From positions 1-52,330 of the IMG/VR virus record IMGVR_UViG_3300026478_000318: DNA of 52,330 bases; one strand, written 5' to 3'. Under the pieces are notes generated by a model, which had not been told where the DNA came from, did not search any database, and worked only from the letters and a program-made list of their open reading frames with translations. This document shows, piece after piece, positions 28,508 to 41,100 of the stretch. The first letter of the stretch is position 1, and each line of letters opens with the position of its first letter. The stretch is from a virus. The position numbers and the translations under genes were made by a program.

Positions 28508-29628
28508 TATTGCACATCCATAGCAAATCTAAACTCAATATAGTTGGTTGTATTTGCTGCCTTAACAATAGTTTCAGCATTAGTATTTTTTAGTACTGTA
28601 TATCCAGTCAAACCGTATACTGGATTTGTTGTTGAAATATTCTCAAAACGAATTGCATCTAGACCAATATAAAAGTCATCTGAAGGTACTGAAGCATTAA
28701 TCACCGTTGAATATATTTTTACAATACTAACATTGTTCCATGTAAAGCCTGTGCTCTTGTGTAACTCTTGTAATTCTTTTGTTACTATATAATATCTGTT
28801 ATTGGCAAAATCATAATCATCAGCAGACATGATTACTTCAAATCTTGCCCACTCTCCAGAGCCTGGCTGATCGCTTTCTGCAAACTCTAATAATATTCTG
28901 ACTTCATCTGGAACAATAGAAGGGTCTGGATCTTTATTGATAATACTAAATCCTAATTTAATTTGATCTGTAGGGGCATTTTTGTTAAAATCTAAACCAG
29001 TTCCAAGTAAGTGGATATGATTTGTATTTGTACCAATTTCTAACTGATTAGTTCCAGAAACAGTTAGCGAGGATGTATCTCCTCTCATCATAACGATGTT
29101 ATTAAAAAATCTAGCACGTTCATATCTAGCAATGCGTTCAGCATTTGTAAATAATCTATTATCAGAGTTTGTTTGGAAGACAAGATCTGTTTGGTTAATC
29201 ACGTTATCATTTGCTACGCCGTCTAGCGGTTCATAAATTACTGGAAGCGCTACTGCTGTTTCTGCTGTATGATATTCCCAGTTTTCATTTACAGTAAAAG
29301 CAAACAAAGAACGACTGTCATATGCTCCAGCAGATGGGTTTGCACCAGCAGAGAAAACTCCTACTTCAGAAATCTCATATCTTTCATCTGTTGGTAGTTC
29401 GGCTGTTAAAACAATTTTATTGGTGCCGTCGTCATTTACATAGCCTCGTGATGTAATTGGAACACGAAACATTTCAAAGTCTAATGCCTTTATGTCAGAG
29501 TAGTCTCCAAATGCCTGATTGGTTCCAAGTGGTTTGGCACCGCAGCCCACAGCAATGTATGATGCATAAGCAGGTGCCTGACCTATGAGATATTTTGCTA
29601 AGATATTTTTGCCTGTATTTGTTATCAT
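28507..29628 (-). CDS. Tail fibre/collar-type protein
   Basis: A 373-residue protein starting MITNTGKNILAKYLIGQAPA, with VGCGAKPL nearby, an N-terminus often seen in phage fibre proteins attached to the baseplate or tip (I recall it from actinophages). The middle and end are beta-rich, including a carbohydrate-binding-like segment (WARFEVIMSADDYDFANNRY). Its ATGA overlaps the gene upstream. Probable receptor-binding apparatus. Confidence 0.7.
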   Translation of the reverse strand: MITNTGKNILAKYLIGQAPAYASYIAVGCGAKPLGTNQAFGDYSDIKALDFEMFRVPITSRGYVNDDGTNKIVLTAELPTDERYEISEVGVFSAGANPSAGAYDSRSLFAFTVNENWEYHTAETAVALPVIYEPLDGVANDNVINQTDLVFQTNSDNRLFTNAERIARYERARFFNNIVMMRGDTSSLTVSGTNQLEIGTNTNHIHLLGTGLDFNKNAPTDQIKLGFSIINKDPDPSIVPDEVRILLEFAESDQPGSGEWARFEVIMSADDYDFANNRYYIVTKELQELHKSTGFTWNNVSIVKIYSTVINASVPSDDFYIGLDAIRFENISTTNPVYGLTGYTVLKNTNAETIVKAANTTNYIEFRFAMDVQ

Positions 29629-30128
29629 GGTATCACTCCGTATATTGTATCATCTAGTATGGATCCGTCTGAGATTATTGAAACCTCTACCTGCTCGTCG
29701 CTGGCCATATTAATAACATTAATGACTAAATCTCCAGTGTCTGGATCAATATAGACTATAGAGCAGTCTGGGCCAGTCCCACATTCTGGGATTTTGTTGG
29801 CAAAGTTAATAGGAAACTTTTTAAAATAATTAATATCAATATCTTGCAATCCTAAAATATTTTGTGGGTTATACTGAAAATATACGTTGCTTAAATTTTT
29901 AATAGGCTGATAAATAACATTTTGTCCATTAACAATATCTGATCTAACAATATTAATTAGTTCTTGACCACCTATATTTTCAAAAATTAAATCTGTCATT
30001 ACCTCAATAGGGACAGACTCATTATCAAATAAAATGATATCTGGTGTTGCTGGCTTTACATCTGTTACTAAAACCTTATCTGGCACAACAACTTTTGGTA
30101 GGTTAGGAGTTGGGTTAACGTTTGCCAT
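29625..30128 (-). CDS. Minor tail protein (hypothetical)
   Basis: A 167-residue protein starting MANVNPTPNLPKVVVPD. It is beta-rich with a Pro-rich N-terminus (possible attachment extension) and CGTGPDC, a likely disulfide or turn. GAGGTATAAAATG sets the start at 30128, two bases after the stop of the tail-tip gene. No family is recognised. By place it is a structural link between tip and fibres. Confidence 0.6.
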   Translation of the reverse strand: MANVNPTPNLPKVVVPDKVLVTDVKPATPDIILFDNESVPIEVMTDLIFENIGGQELINIVRSDIVNGQNVIYQPIKNLSNVYFQYNPQNILGLQDIDINYFKKFPINFANKIPECGTGPDCSIVYIDPDTGDLVINVINMASDEQVEVSIISDGSILDDTIYGVIP

Positions 30129-30129
30129 T

Positions 30130-33100
30130 TTATACCTCACTCAGGTAAAGGGTCATTTCTGGACCATCTACGCTTCTAGAATAATCAATATTATATACTA
30201 CAAACTTTGAGTCTGATGCAGCAATCACATCTTTGCCGAGTTCATTTTGATAGTTAATATTGACAATATCTCCAAGTTGAATTATTGGCGTACTAAAAAT
30301 TGACACGCCAACATTTCTTCTAGGCTTCATTATCTTTTTAATTATCCAAGACATCAGATCCTTGGCGTCGTCCTCTGTTTGTAAATATTGTGGGTCAAGC
30401 ACAAACTCTTTTTTACCGTAGGTAAGTCTGCTTGTTTTGATTTTGTCATAGTCTTGCTCAGAACGTAACGGAGAAACAATCAAACCATTTTTATCAATTT
30501 CTGGATCTGAGAAATTACTATTCTTAGCAAAATAGTTATCAACACTTAATTCATTAGTAGACTGCTGGGTAAATGTTATGCCCTGAATTCTAAGATAATT
30601 TCCACTCGTCTCATCTAAATTTAAGATTGTATCTGTTGAGTTAAAGATAAGGAATTCTGCCCCGTAGGAGCCCGCTCTAAAGCCAGAGACCACATACCCC
30701 TTAATTCTGTTAAAAGTCGGTGATAACTGGGCGTAAAGGGCTGGATAGGCCTTATCGTACCTAACCTTGAGGTATGCTGCCTCTCTCATGATAGTTCCAA
30801 ATTCATCAAAATAAATGTTAAATTTTGGAGGCTGATTTGTGCTTACCCCTGAAAGATATGTTGTTTGAACTACACCGCTCATTGCATATTTTCTAAATGA
30901 CTCATTGGCATTTATTTCATCATCGCCAAATGCTGCCCCTATAGGTGTGTCAAGGGCAAAGACTGTATTTTGACTATAGTTGTTGGTAAGGGCATAAATA
31001 TTTTCAAACATACACTTTGCTCCACCACGAACAAATAGTGCCATATTATTATAAATTGGAAGTGGCTTTGTATCGTCTACTACCTCAACTAATTTGTTAT
31101 TAATATAAAGATAGAACCTACGAGTTGATCCAATATCTTGATACTCCACGGCAAGATCATAGACGGTAGGATTTTCTTCTCCAACAAGTCTATACTGTCC
31201 AGTAAACTTACCGTCATCGACAATAATGTTTGCAAGTCCTCCCCAAAGTTTAATTGGCACTGCTTTCCCAGATGAGTCTGAATAAATTTTATAAAATATA
31301 ACATTATGCAAAATATCTGCAGACGTAGAATATTCACTTACGTTTCTTTCAGTTAATGCAATAATCTCAAAATAATATCCAACATTTGTAGATGGATTAA
31401 CCATAACTGCTAGACCGCCAGAGCCTCCTCCAATATTTAAACTTTGGTTAGGTTGAGATCCAGACAAAACATAATATGGGGTTGAATTAATTGCAGTCTG
31501 TCCTCTTGTGTCGCTTGATTCAATTTTACCAATAATTCGCATTCTTGTACCAAAATGCTTAAACTTATTATCTAATGCTTTATACTGATATGATATAAAG
31601 TCGATTGGTGTTTCTGTGGTGCTAAATGACGGCCCACTCATTACTAATGCTGAGGATTGCACAGAGCCTGTTTGTGTAGCCTTTAATGTATTATTTTGAA
31701 CTTCATTTGTATAAGATGTAGACAAAAAGTTTTTAATAATTCCGCTTCTTGTATTTTCTTGTGCACGTGTATTATTTACTCCTGCTGCACCAGTTGATAG
31801 TGAAAGTGTTGCAATGCTATCATTATTTAAAATATCTCCATCTACCAAACCAAATAAATGTTTTGACTGCATAGTCATTCCACGAACATATGAGTTATTA
31901 GACCAGTAACTATCTAAGCCAGCCTTATGTTCTAATATCGGCGTCGAGAACTGTCCACGTCCATGTCTTGCTACCTCGCCATTCTTCATAACGGTTATGC
32001 CATTAATCTCTTCATACTTAGGCTCAGTATAAATTCTTACAAGCCCTGTAGGGTAAATTTTTCCATTGAATGGCAACTTAGACATATAGTATTGATACTC
32101 TTGGTTGCTGCTTATCCAAACATTTCCTACAGCACCTACTATCTCTGTAGAGTAATCTACCTTGCCATTTGAATCAACCCTCGTAACAACTTTTTCTCCG
32201 CCTGGAAGATTATACTGAAGCGCATCAAACCTAATAATTTCTCCATTAGCATATAAATATCCTGAATGTCTACCTAGCCAATAAACAGCCTCACCAAGGT
32301 CAATAATATTATTAACAAGTTTATGATTAATGACAGAAGGTACAGATGCTGAAATGTTTGAGTTAAGTGGTATAGCAGATAAACTATATGTTGATTGACT
32401 TGCCATTTCTTGATTAATAGATCTTAGCGACTGTTCTCCAGTTACTTCCCAAAGTAGTGCTGGCTTATAAATCCAATTTTTAGCAGCAGCATCATTATCA
32501 ATCATGGTTGCCTGCTTTAAACTTCCATATGACCTTTGAATATGTCGGTTGGTATAGTTAATTTTCCCATCATTAAATACATTTTTATCTGTTGATGCAA
32601 TGTCAATAATATTAGTTAACTTAATATTTGTATTTTGATTTTCAATAACTCCAGTGTCAACAAAATCATTTGTTCCATATAGCGTAAAGTCAACAGATCT
32701 ATCTTCATTTTCTGGTAACATATAATTTTTACTCATCATAACAAAGTTATTATATTCATCAAAAAACATTGCTGTTTGGGTAGAAATTGCTAAATCATTT
32801 AAAACATCTGCAACAGTTTTGTCTGGAGCAATATAAAAATATGGAATAATTAATTCTTTTTCTTTATCAATTCTTTTGAAAGAATAATTTGAAAAACCAA
32901 CTGAGTCCAACAATAGGGATACAGCATAACTTAGTGATACATTTGTTACAAGCATTTCTGGTGCTTTAATAGATTCAAAATAAAAATATAAATCTCTAAG
33001 TTCAAGAGTTACTTTTCTTTCCATAGGTGAGTAACTAGGGAAACCTTCAGAGTATAAGGTTTTAAGCGGAACCAAATAATCGTATCCGTTAACATTTACA

Positions 33101-34524
33101 ATAATGTCATAAAACTTAATTTGTATATTATTTGATAAATAATCATTAACTAAACTTGTTGTATTGTTATCATTAAACGCATCGTCATAATCAAACAACG
33201 TTAGGCTACCAACTGAAGCCAACAACTGTCCTACTGGCAAACCACTTGTTCCAAGGTCTGATGCTATTTTTTGTATATTTAAAGAAACAACCTTTTCTGA
33301 GATATCGGCTACTAGGCGGGGAGAGATCTCAATAAGATCAAATGTAGAGTTAACTTTGTTCATAGTATCAACTACAACTCTTATACCCCTGATATTTTCA
33401 AACTCTCTAAAAATTTGTTTGCCGTCTGTTGAGGATATAAAATGGACTGGATCTGTTAGATCTGTCACAAAGTTAGTTAATCTATTAACAGTTTCTTCTT
33501 CTAGATACCACCCATATTCTGGCTTAAATGTCTCCCATGCGTTGTCTACCCAAATATGGTATACGCCTAAATCACTATCATTTGCCTTGATAAGATATGC
33601 ATAACCATTAATTGCTTTGTCTGGTAGAAAAGACTCATTTGTGTATTCTTCTGCTCTAATAAAAATGTCTCTATATTTGTTTGGTACTTTAAGTCCGTAG
33701 GCCAACTCTACATATCCGTCGTGCTTGATAACCTCTGTTCCATCACTTCTTTTAGAAGAAGAGTTAAAACTAATAATGTCTACCCAGTTATTTTCTTTTA
33801 GGTATTGTACTCTCCACTTTGAGGGAGTTGTTCTATTTAGATCACCATACAAATGATCTGAAAATGTTCCAGCAGAATTTGAAAACGGCCCAAGGTCTAC
33901 AGACCCGACATTGGTTTGCATCTTTAAAACAATTCTATTTGCAGGTACTGGATTATTATATACAACAAATGGGCATGCATCATCAATAAAATATTGACCA
34001 TTATTTAATAAGTTAGCAATTCCTCTTGTTGTACCCTCTTCTTTTCTATACGATGTCCAGTATTTAAACTTATCGTTTTTATCTGCCATGTAGTATCTTG
34101 GTCTATTAGACATGTTAAGGTTTGCATGGTGCAGCCTTTTGCCTGGGAAATATGTTGCCTTATTGATTCCAGATCTTGGTCTAAATTTTTTAAAACAATC
34201 TTCAAGAGAATAAAGCATTTTATTTTTTGTATTTTGTGCAAGCAAAAACCATGGTTCTTGATTATCTGCTGGATCAATGCCTCCGTCAACCCTTACATCT
34301 GAGTCTGTTGCATTAGTATAGAAGTTTCCAATATCATTTACATCAAACGTATTAGGAATAATTTTATATTTACTGCCATCTGAATCTGTTGGTCTGTATC
34401 TATAATTGCCTATCTTAAAAATATTATTAGCAACATTCATATTCCACTCAGCAATTACTGCTGCCTGTGTTTTAACTGTACTAGATGATTCTAGATGAGA
34501 TTTTAATTCGTCATTCTGAAACAT
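30130..34524 (-). CDS. Large tail-tip / minor tail protein
   Basis: A 1464-residue protein. By position after tape measure and distal tail genes it is the tail tip hub or central fibre. The N-terminal part (about 1-700) has beta segments, including LLDSVGFSNYSFKRID and VADVLNDLAISTQTAMFFDEYN, which recall gp27-like hub domains. The region near 950-1180 has a lectin/LamG-like composition (YYFEIIALTERN; YLYINNKLVEVVDD). The end returns to DDAKDLMSWIIKKIMKP, VGVSIFSTPIIQLGDIVNI, as in actinophage minor tail proteins. It likely contacts the host and opens the tail. Confidence 0.75.
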   Translation of the reverse strand: MFQNDELKSHLESSSTVKTQAAVIAEWNMNVANNIFKIGNYRYRPTDSDGSKYKIIPNTFDVNDIGNFYTNATDSDVRVDGGIDPADNQEPWFLLAQNTKNKMLYSLEDCFKKFRPRSGINKATYFPGKRLHHANLNMSNRPRYYMADKNDKFKYWTSYRKEEGTTRGIANLLNNGQYFIDDACPFVVYNNPVPANRIVLKMQTNVGSVDLGPFSNSAGTFSDHLYGDLNRTTPSKWRVQYLKENNWVDIISFNSSSKRSDGTEVIKHDGYVELAYGLKVPNKYRDIFIRAEEYTNESFLPDKAINGYAYLIKANDSDLGVYHIWVDNAWETFKPEYGWYLEEETVNRLTNFVTDLTDPVHFISSTDGKQIFREFENIRGIRVVVDTMNKVNSTFDLIEISPRLVADISEKVVSLNIQKIASDLGTSGLPVGQLLASVGSLTLFDYDDAFNDNNTTSLVNDYLSNNIQIKFYDIIVNVNGYDYLVPLKTLYSEGFPSYSPMERKVTLELRDLYFYFESIKAPEMLVTNVSLSYAVSLLLDSVGFSNYSFKRIDKEKELIIPYFYIAPDKTVADVLNDLAISTQTAMFFDEYNNFVMMSKNYMLPENEDRSVDFTLYGTNDFVDTGVIENQNTNIKLTNIIDIASTDKNVFNDGKINYTNRHIQRSYGSLKQATMIDNDAAAKNWIYKPALLWEVTGEQSLRSINQEMASQSTYSLSAIPLNSNISASVPSVINHKLVNNIIDLGEAVYWLGRHSGYLYANGEIIRFDALQYNLPGGEKVVTRVDSNGKVDYSTEIVGAVGNVWISSNQEYQYYMSKLPFNGKIYPTGLVRIYTEPKYEEINGITVMKNGEVARHGRGQFSTPILEHKAGLDSYWSNNSYVRGMTMQSKHLFGLVDGDILNNDSIATLSLSTGAAGVNNTRAQENTRSGIIKNFLSTSYTNEVQNNTLKATQTGSVQSSALVMSGPSFSTTETPIDFISYQYKALDNKFKHFGTRMRIIGKIESSDTRGQTAINSTPYYVLSGSQPNQSLNIGGGSGGLAVMVNPSTNVGYYFEIIALTERNVSEYSTSADILHNVIFYKIYSDSSGKAVPIKLWGGLANIIVDDGKFTGQYRLVGEENPTVYDLAVEYQDIGSTRRFYLYINNKLVEVVDDTKPLPIYNNMALFVRGGAKCMFENIYALTNNYSQNTVFALDTPIGAAFGDDEINANESFRKYAMSGVVQTTYLSGVSTNQPPKFNIYFDEFGTIMREAAYLKVRYDKAYPALYAQLSPTFNRIKGYVVSGFRAGSYGAEFLIFNSTDTILNLDETSGNYLRIQGITFTQQSTNELSVDNYFAKNSNFSDPEIDKNGLIVSPLRSEQDYDKIKTSRLTYGKKEFVLDPQYLQTEDDAKDLMSWIIKKIMKPRRNVGVSIFSTPIIQLGDIVNINYQNELGKDVIAASDSKFVVYNIDYSRSVDGPEMTLYLSEV

Positions 34525-35165
34525 TATACCTCTTCCAAAGTAACTGATATGTTCCAGAAATCAAAGTTACTGCTTCCTCTTTTTACAACTGAATAATTAA
34601 AGTTTGCAAAATACATCTGAATAAGTTGATTGTATTGATTAAGATGTGCATATGCATTTGAATCTTTTCCAAAGTTAGAATATTTATCGTATGCTAAATA
34701 AACCCAGAATGGGCCCTGATGATTTTCATACCAGTCTAGTAGTTCTACTCCTCCTGCTCCACCATCAGTTGTGTATTCAGTATTATTGTCATTGGCATGT
34801 GGTGAGATACCAGTTGTGGCATTAAACTCAGGCACTGAAAAATAAGATCTAGATGGCAACATATCCCACGAAACATTAAGTTGTAACTTATCAGCAATAT
34901 GATAAGATCTCATTCTTCCATTAATCATTCTTTCTCTTTTTTCAAGTCGTGTGGGAGTAAAGTCAATCGGAGATCTGTTATTATCAGATAAAACTAAAAA
35001 TTGATTATATAGAGATGTGTCGGTTTCTGATCCAGGGTCTTGTCCAACTTCTAATCCATTAGGTACATAAAGACCATCTACAAGTGTGCCAGAGTTATCT
35101 GACCAAAGCATTGCTTGTGGTCTAGCATATTTCTTTCTACCTGTCATATAACTTGAAGTTGACAT
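34524..35165 (-). CDS. Distal tail-like protein
   Basis: A 213-residue protein directly after the tape measure (TAATG overlap at its start). Aromatic-rich and mostly beta: LQLNVSWDMLPSRSYF, WYENHQGPFWVYLAYDKYS and FDFWNISVTLEEV at the end. The position and the final strand pattern fit the Dit-type ring that links tail tube and tip. I cannot recognise the family by motif, so the call rests mainly on synteny. Confidence 0.65.
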   Translation of the reverse strand: MSTSSYMTGRKKYARPQAMLWSDNSGTLVDGLYVPNGLEVGQDPGSETDTSLYNQFLVLSDNNRSPIDFTPTRLEKRERMINGRMRSYHIADKLQLNVSWDMLPSRSYFSVPEFNATTGISPHANDNNTEYTTDGGAGGVELLDWYENHQGPFWVYLAYDKYSNFGKDSNAYAHLNQYNQLIQMYFANFNYSVVKRGSSNFDFWNISVTLEEV

Positions 35166-38100
35166 TAAATTTTAGCCCCTCTTAATCTCTTTGACTCAAC
35201 CTGACGAAGTTGTGTCATAACAGTATTTGCTATCTCATTTGGATTAGCATCTGATTTAACATTAACTGTTAGGTTATAATTATACAGGCTGTCTCCGTTA
35301 TAGTTACCAGCATTTATAGCCTTCATCTTCTCTAAGCCGTATGAACTTACTGCATATTTACTCATTACAAATTCACCTGGAGTTAACATTGCAGGTACGG
35401 TATCGGTTCCTCTTGGAATAAAGCCACCACTTGATCTATAGTAAGACTCTATTCTTTCTGCCTTTGTTGCAGCCTCTGCCTGCTTTAATCTTTGTAATGC
35501 TGCAGCCTGTGCTTCTGCTGCTGCCTGCTGTGCTGCATAGGCAATAGCCTGGCCAGTATAACGTGCAGATGACATAACGCCAGATACTCCACCTAGGGCT
35601 GCTGTTGCTTCCTTATCTGCTAATAAACTTGAAGCCATATTGTTTGCAATGCTGCTTGGTGTTAAATCTGTTTTTTCATGATCTCTAACTGCCTGAAGGA
35701 ATTTATCCACTTCTGATTTTACTAAAACATTTGTTTCATCAATATTACCTGGATTAATATTAAGATTAGGATTAGATGTTGGACCAGGAGTAGGTGTTGG
35801 AGTTGGAGTTGGGGTAGGAGTTGGAGTAGGAGTTTTTGCTGTTATTCTTGATGTTCCTGATGACGAGTTATATGCTGCTAATGCTGCACTTGCATTCTTA
35901 ATTGCTGTTGTTACTGCATCCCAAGCAGTTTTAATGCTTAATGTTCCAGTGGCAATTGCATCTAAGTCAACAATCATTGTGTCAAAATAATCATTTGTAG
36001 CAGTTACAGCAGCACTGATAAGATCCCATTCATCTTTTGTTAATCCAGATTCTGTCTTAATATTTACCAGTGCTGCCGACAAATCATCGTTATATGTTGT
36101 TATGATTGTATTTAGTGTTGCTAATTCATCTTGCTTAGTCTTAACAATATCTTGTGCTGATTTAAGTGTAGTATTTTCAATAGTATAAATCTTGTCTTGT
36201 TTTTCAATAATCATTGCCTGTAGTTCATCTTTGGTCTTTAGTACTGTTACTGTCTTGCCTTCGGCATCAAGGATATTGACAGAAGCCTGTAGTGATGCTA
36301 ACTTTGCTTTTCTTTCAAGTTCAAGTCTATTCTTTTGTTCGCTTAAAGCAGCCTTTTGAGAATCAATAGATTGTTGTGCAGCAGAGGCCCTCATCTCTTG
36401 TGCAATTTGTGCAGCAGCAGCAATATCTCCACTGCTCAAAGCACTTGCTAAAGTAGTTTGTCTCTTTTGATTTTCTGCAATGTTTCTATTAAGTTCTTGT
36501 ACCTTGTCAAGGGCATTAATTTGATTATCGATGGCTTCATTACGCTTATCATATTCAGCATTAATAGTATCTTCTTGTCTAGTAATAAGTTCTATGCCAC
36601 GACTGTATTGATCAATATATTCTTGTTCTTTGTTTATTTCCTCTTGAATAGCATCGACTGCATCTTGTGCTGCCTCTACTTCTCTTTCTTTAGGCTTAAT
36701 TCTGTTTTGCTCAAATTCGGCAGGAGACATACCTTGCTTTTCAACAAACTGCTTATATTTTTCTAACTTAATTGTTGCTTCTTGGTAGGCAAAGAAGTCG
36801 TCCATCTTATTTGCCTGAGTTTCTGAATCCTGCTCTGCCTCAAATCTTGCAGCCTTAAGTGCCTTGGCCAACTCTAATGTTGATCCTTGAGCCTTCTTTG
36901 CACCATCAATAAACTTTTTAAAGTCAACACTATTAACATCTTCGGCTGCAATTGCTGCTGCAATTCCTGCGTCATTAACAAGTTCTAATGCTTGTGAAGC
37001 ACTTAATCCAGCAGTGCGTAGTTTTGTATATGCCTTATACTGATTATCTGCACTAGTTACAACCTGTTGCATTTGATCATTAAACTTACCAAGTTCTACT
37101 TCTTTTGTAAATCTTTGAATAGCATTTCCAAGATCTCCAAAAACAACCTTTCCATCTTTACCAATTGAATATAGTCTTGAACCAAATGTCTTTAGTTGAG
37201 TTGAGTCTAGGCCATTAACAATATCAATAAAGCCTTGTGTTGCACCTGCTGCACGAAGCATTTGGTCCATTCCAGTAAAGCCAGTCATATCTGTCTTTAG
37301 TACCTTCAAGAATTCTGAAAGTCCGCCAGATGCATTTATTGATTCTTTTCTAAATTGCTTTAATTGCTGTAACAAACCTTCTAAGAATGAATATGGGTCT
37401 TTGCCAGAACTATCTCCGCCAAGATCTTTCTTTCCATCTTCACCCTTCTTATCTGGAGTTACCTTCGTAGACTCGTCATATTCTTTTTGTAACTTATTAG
37501 CCTCTTGTCTTACCTTAGAAATTGCTGCTGCATATCTTGATAAGCCACGAGCCTCTACACCTCTTGCTGCTGCATCGTTATATGCAGCCTGAGCAGCAGT
37601 TAACTTTTCCTGAATAAGAGATAACTTAATCATTAAATCTAGTGTCTTTGATATACCTGTAAGGTTAGCAACAAAGTTATATCTTGCTGTAATATCTTTC
37701 TTTGCAGCAAGTTCAGTCATAATATTATTTAGTTGAATAATTTCTGCTGGAGACAAACCACCCTTAGCATAAGAAATTAATACTTGACTTCTTATATTCT
37801 TAGGTAATTGATTTAAAATAATCTCCTTAAGAACCTTGGCTGCTTTTTTATTTGTCTTTTGAAGTGTTGCTAAAACATTATCTGCAAGCCCCTCTAAGAC
37901 CTTTTGAGATTCCTTACCACTTGGATCAACCTTATCTAAGGCTATTACAAGCGCATCAATCTCTGCTTTAACCTTTTCAAATGTACCCATTTGTGTAGCG
38001 TATGCAGCATTATATTCTTTCTGTGTAATAACCCCGTCTGCATATTGTGCATTTAATATTGCTACGGCCTGGCTTTGTTGCTCAATTGCCATAGACAATG

Positions 38101-41100
38101 CGTCTGTTGCAAAGGCTCTATTCTTAGTAACAGTTGCAGTGTCTACATACGCTGTAGTTGTAGTTGTTCTGTTATTTGAATAACTTGTTACTGTTTTTGC
38201 AGCACCTAAAATTCCATCGATTTGTGACTGAATGCTAGTTAAAATATCATCTGTACCACCAGACAAATACTTTAATCTAGCCTCAATTGTTAGTGGCTCT
38301 TTAGTAATATCAACATTATCTTTACCAACAAGCAGTTCTTGTACTCGTGCCTTTAGAGATATCTCACTTACTCCAGCAACCTCTGCTGCAGCCTTAATGT
38401 TTGCTGCGATGTCTTTTGGACCAAGACCAAAGATTGCTGCTCTTTGTGCTACATCTTTTGCTACAGTTCCAACGCTTGCGCCCTGAATCTCTTTACCAGC
38501 AACGCTGTTCTTTGCTGTATAAAGATCTATAAACTTTTGATACTTGGCCTTATCAGCACTAATAAGTTTTTCTGATCCAACTCTATTGAATGATCTCTCT
38601 GCAGGTGTGGCCTTATCTCCTATAAGTTTAGAATATTCTTGAATTGCTGAAAGGCTACCAAACCTTGCCCTTGCTTCTTTCTTTCCAGACTCTTCGAGTT
38701 GTCTTGTATACTCTGCCTGCTTCTTCTTAAGCCACATAAATCCTGCAGCAACAGCAGCAACAATACCAACAGCAGCACCCATTGGTGTCATAAGCATTGG
38801 TAGTGCCATTGCCAAACCTTGAATACCCATAATTACTGGCATAGCCTTTTGTGCTATTTGTCCAAATGGTCCAGGTATCATAGATGCAGCAATACCAACG
38901 CTAGTTAATGCCATAGATACGCCATTTAACTTATTCATCATTGGCTGCATGCTTGTTCTTGTTCCCGCCATCTTATCTGATAGGGCAGAATATTTATCTC
39001 TTGCCTTACTAAATAGTGTTGGTTTCTTTGGCATTGTAGGCATACCTAAGAAAGTCTTTGTGCTAGGTCTTGGGGCTGAACCTGCTGCGCTTCCTGGAAT
39101 AATCAATCCAGATGCAGTTACTGTTTCATTTGCTAATCTTGTTGCAGCATCCCTAACAGCATTTTCTCTACTTTGCATTCCTACAATGAGGCCGTTTGCA
39201 ATGTCTTCTCCTACAGGAATAGTTCTTCTTGATGGAGATTGTGTTTGTGCTTCTTGCTTTACTGCATTAACTAGTGCATCTACTTCTGCTTTAGCCATTG
39301 GAACATAGGTAGACTGCGCCCTTAGTGTACCCAAAGATTGTGCAACTTCTATTTGTGATCGTGAGCCAACTCCTGCTGGTGCTGGCATACCAAGTTGTGC
39401 TCTTGCATCAGAGGCAGCAATCGTTGCTGTTGCCTGTGCAGCAAAGTTTGGACTAGCCTTCTTTAACATTTCTGTATCTGCAAGCATTTGTCTTAAAATA
39501 TTTGCTTGAATGTGTAACTCATCTTCAGTCAATGCAATATTTTTTGTAATCTTACTTGCAATTGTTACCTTTTCTGCCTCTGTAATATTTGCCTGATTTA
39601 ATAAATCTAAGAATAATTGTTGAGTTTTATTTTGCTTAACCGCACCAGTCTTTAGATCTTTTTGGGTAGATAGCAAATTGCTCATCTGATTTTCTACACC
39701 AGACTGTGCTACCCATAGAGCCTCGTCCCAGCCTTCAATAAATTGCTTTTCAACATTAGTAATGTCTACAATGTGAGCACGGTGTACAGAACCTGCCTCT
39801 GTAGCCTTCTTAGCAATTTCTTCTGCAGAAAGATTACTATCTTTATAAAAATCTAGAATAGCCCTTTGTGCTGCATCTGCTGCTGCTTTTGCTCTATCAT
39901 ATTCTTGTGCACCAATGTCACCTCGTGCTGTAACTAAATTCTCTCTTACTGTACCAGACTTTCCAGTTGATGATGCTCTATATGTTGGGGTATATCCTGC
40001 AGCACGTAATGCATCTCCACCCTTTGTACCAAATCCTTGTGTAGCAACAAGTTCTAATTGCTGCTTAAAGTCTTGAATACCTACCTTAAGACCTTCTGCC
40101 ATCTTTTGTCCAAGTCTTGCCAATACTTGCTCAATAATATCTTCTGCGTTTGCAAGTTTAGAAGCAAGAACCTTATCCACTAAGCCCTGTAATTGTAATG
40201 CAGTTGTCTTTGACTGGAATCCAGATCCAGTAAGCGCTCTTTCACCTACAGAAACAACTCCTGTTGCAAAACCAGGAATGTTGTCGGCAATAATTCCACT
40301 AATTAATCCGCCATATTTTTGTGTTTGTTTCTTTGGAATAACAGATTCGCCTGGTGTCAACATTGTTGGAACTGTATCTCTGTTACCACTTCCAGGAACA
40401 ATTGCTACACCCTTATTATATTTACGTGTAGGTCCTGGAGGAAGCATCATTCCTGGATTATTGAATGCAAAACTTTGTGCTGCAGCATTTGCCTTCATAT
40501 ATGCACGTGTTAATGCATCAAGAGCACCTGCTTCTGATGTAAATCTTTGTGTAAGTCTAGCATGTACCTGATCAAGAGATGAGGCAACGGCTTCTGCCTG
40601 CATCTGCTCTTCTGTAAGATAGTTAGTCTGTTCTCCAAGATACTTAGATTGTCCAGTTAACTTTAAATACCCGTTTCTGATTAATCCAAAGAACTTCATT
40701 AAGTTACCAGCGAAGTTAGCAAACAAACCAACCAACATTAAAACTACAGGAGCAACGCCTCCAAGAACTGTCACGATTGTAGCAATAACCTTTTTAGAAT
40801 TATCAGATAAACTATTAAACTTATCGATTAACTTTGTAACTACCTCAATAATTGGTGTAACAACTCTTAAAAATAATTCTCCTACTGGAGCCAGAGACGC
40901 TCTAATTGATTCTACGGCAGCCTTAAATTTAGTTGCAGTGTTTTCTTCAATAGCCCCTAATTCTTTTGTTGCAATTGCTGCAAGATCCTGTGCAGACATC
41001 TGCATAAGTTCCATTGTTCTTTGAGCCTGAGAACCTTCTTTAGCAATATTTTCAAATAATGCTCCAACTCTTGCAAACTGGAACTTACCAAATAGTTGCT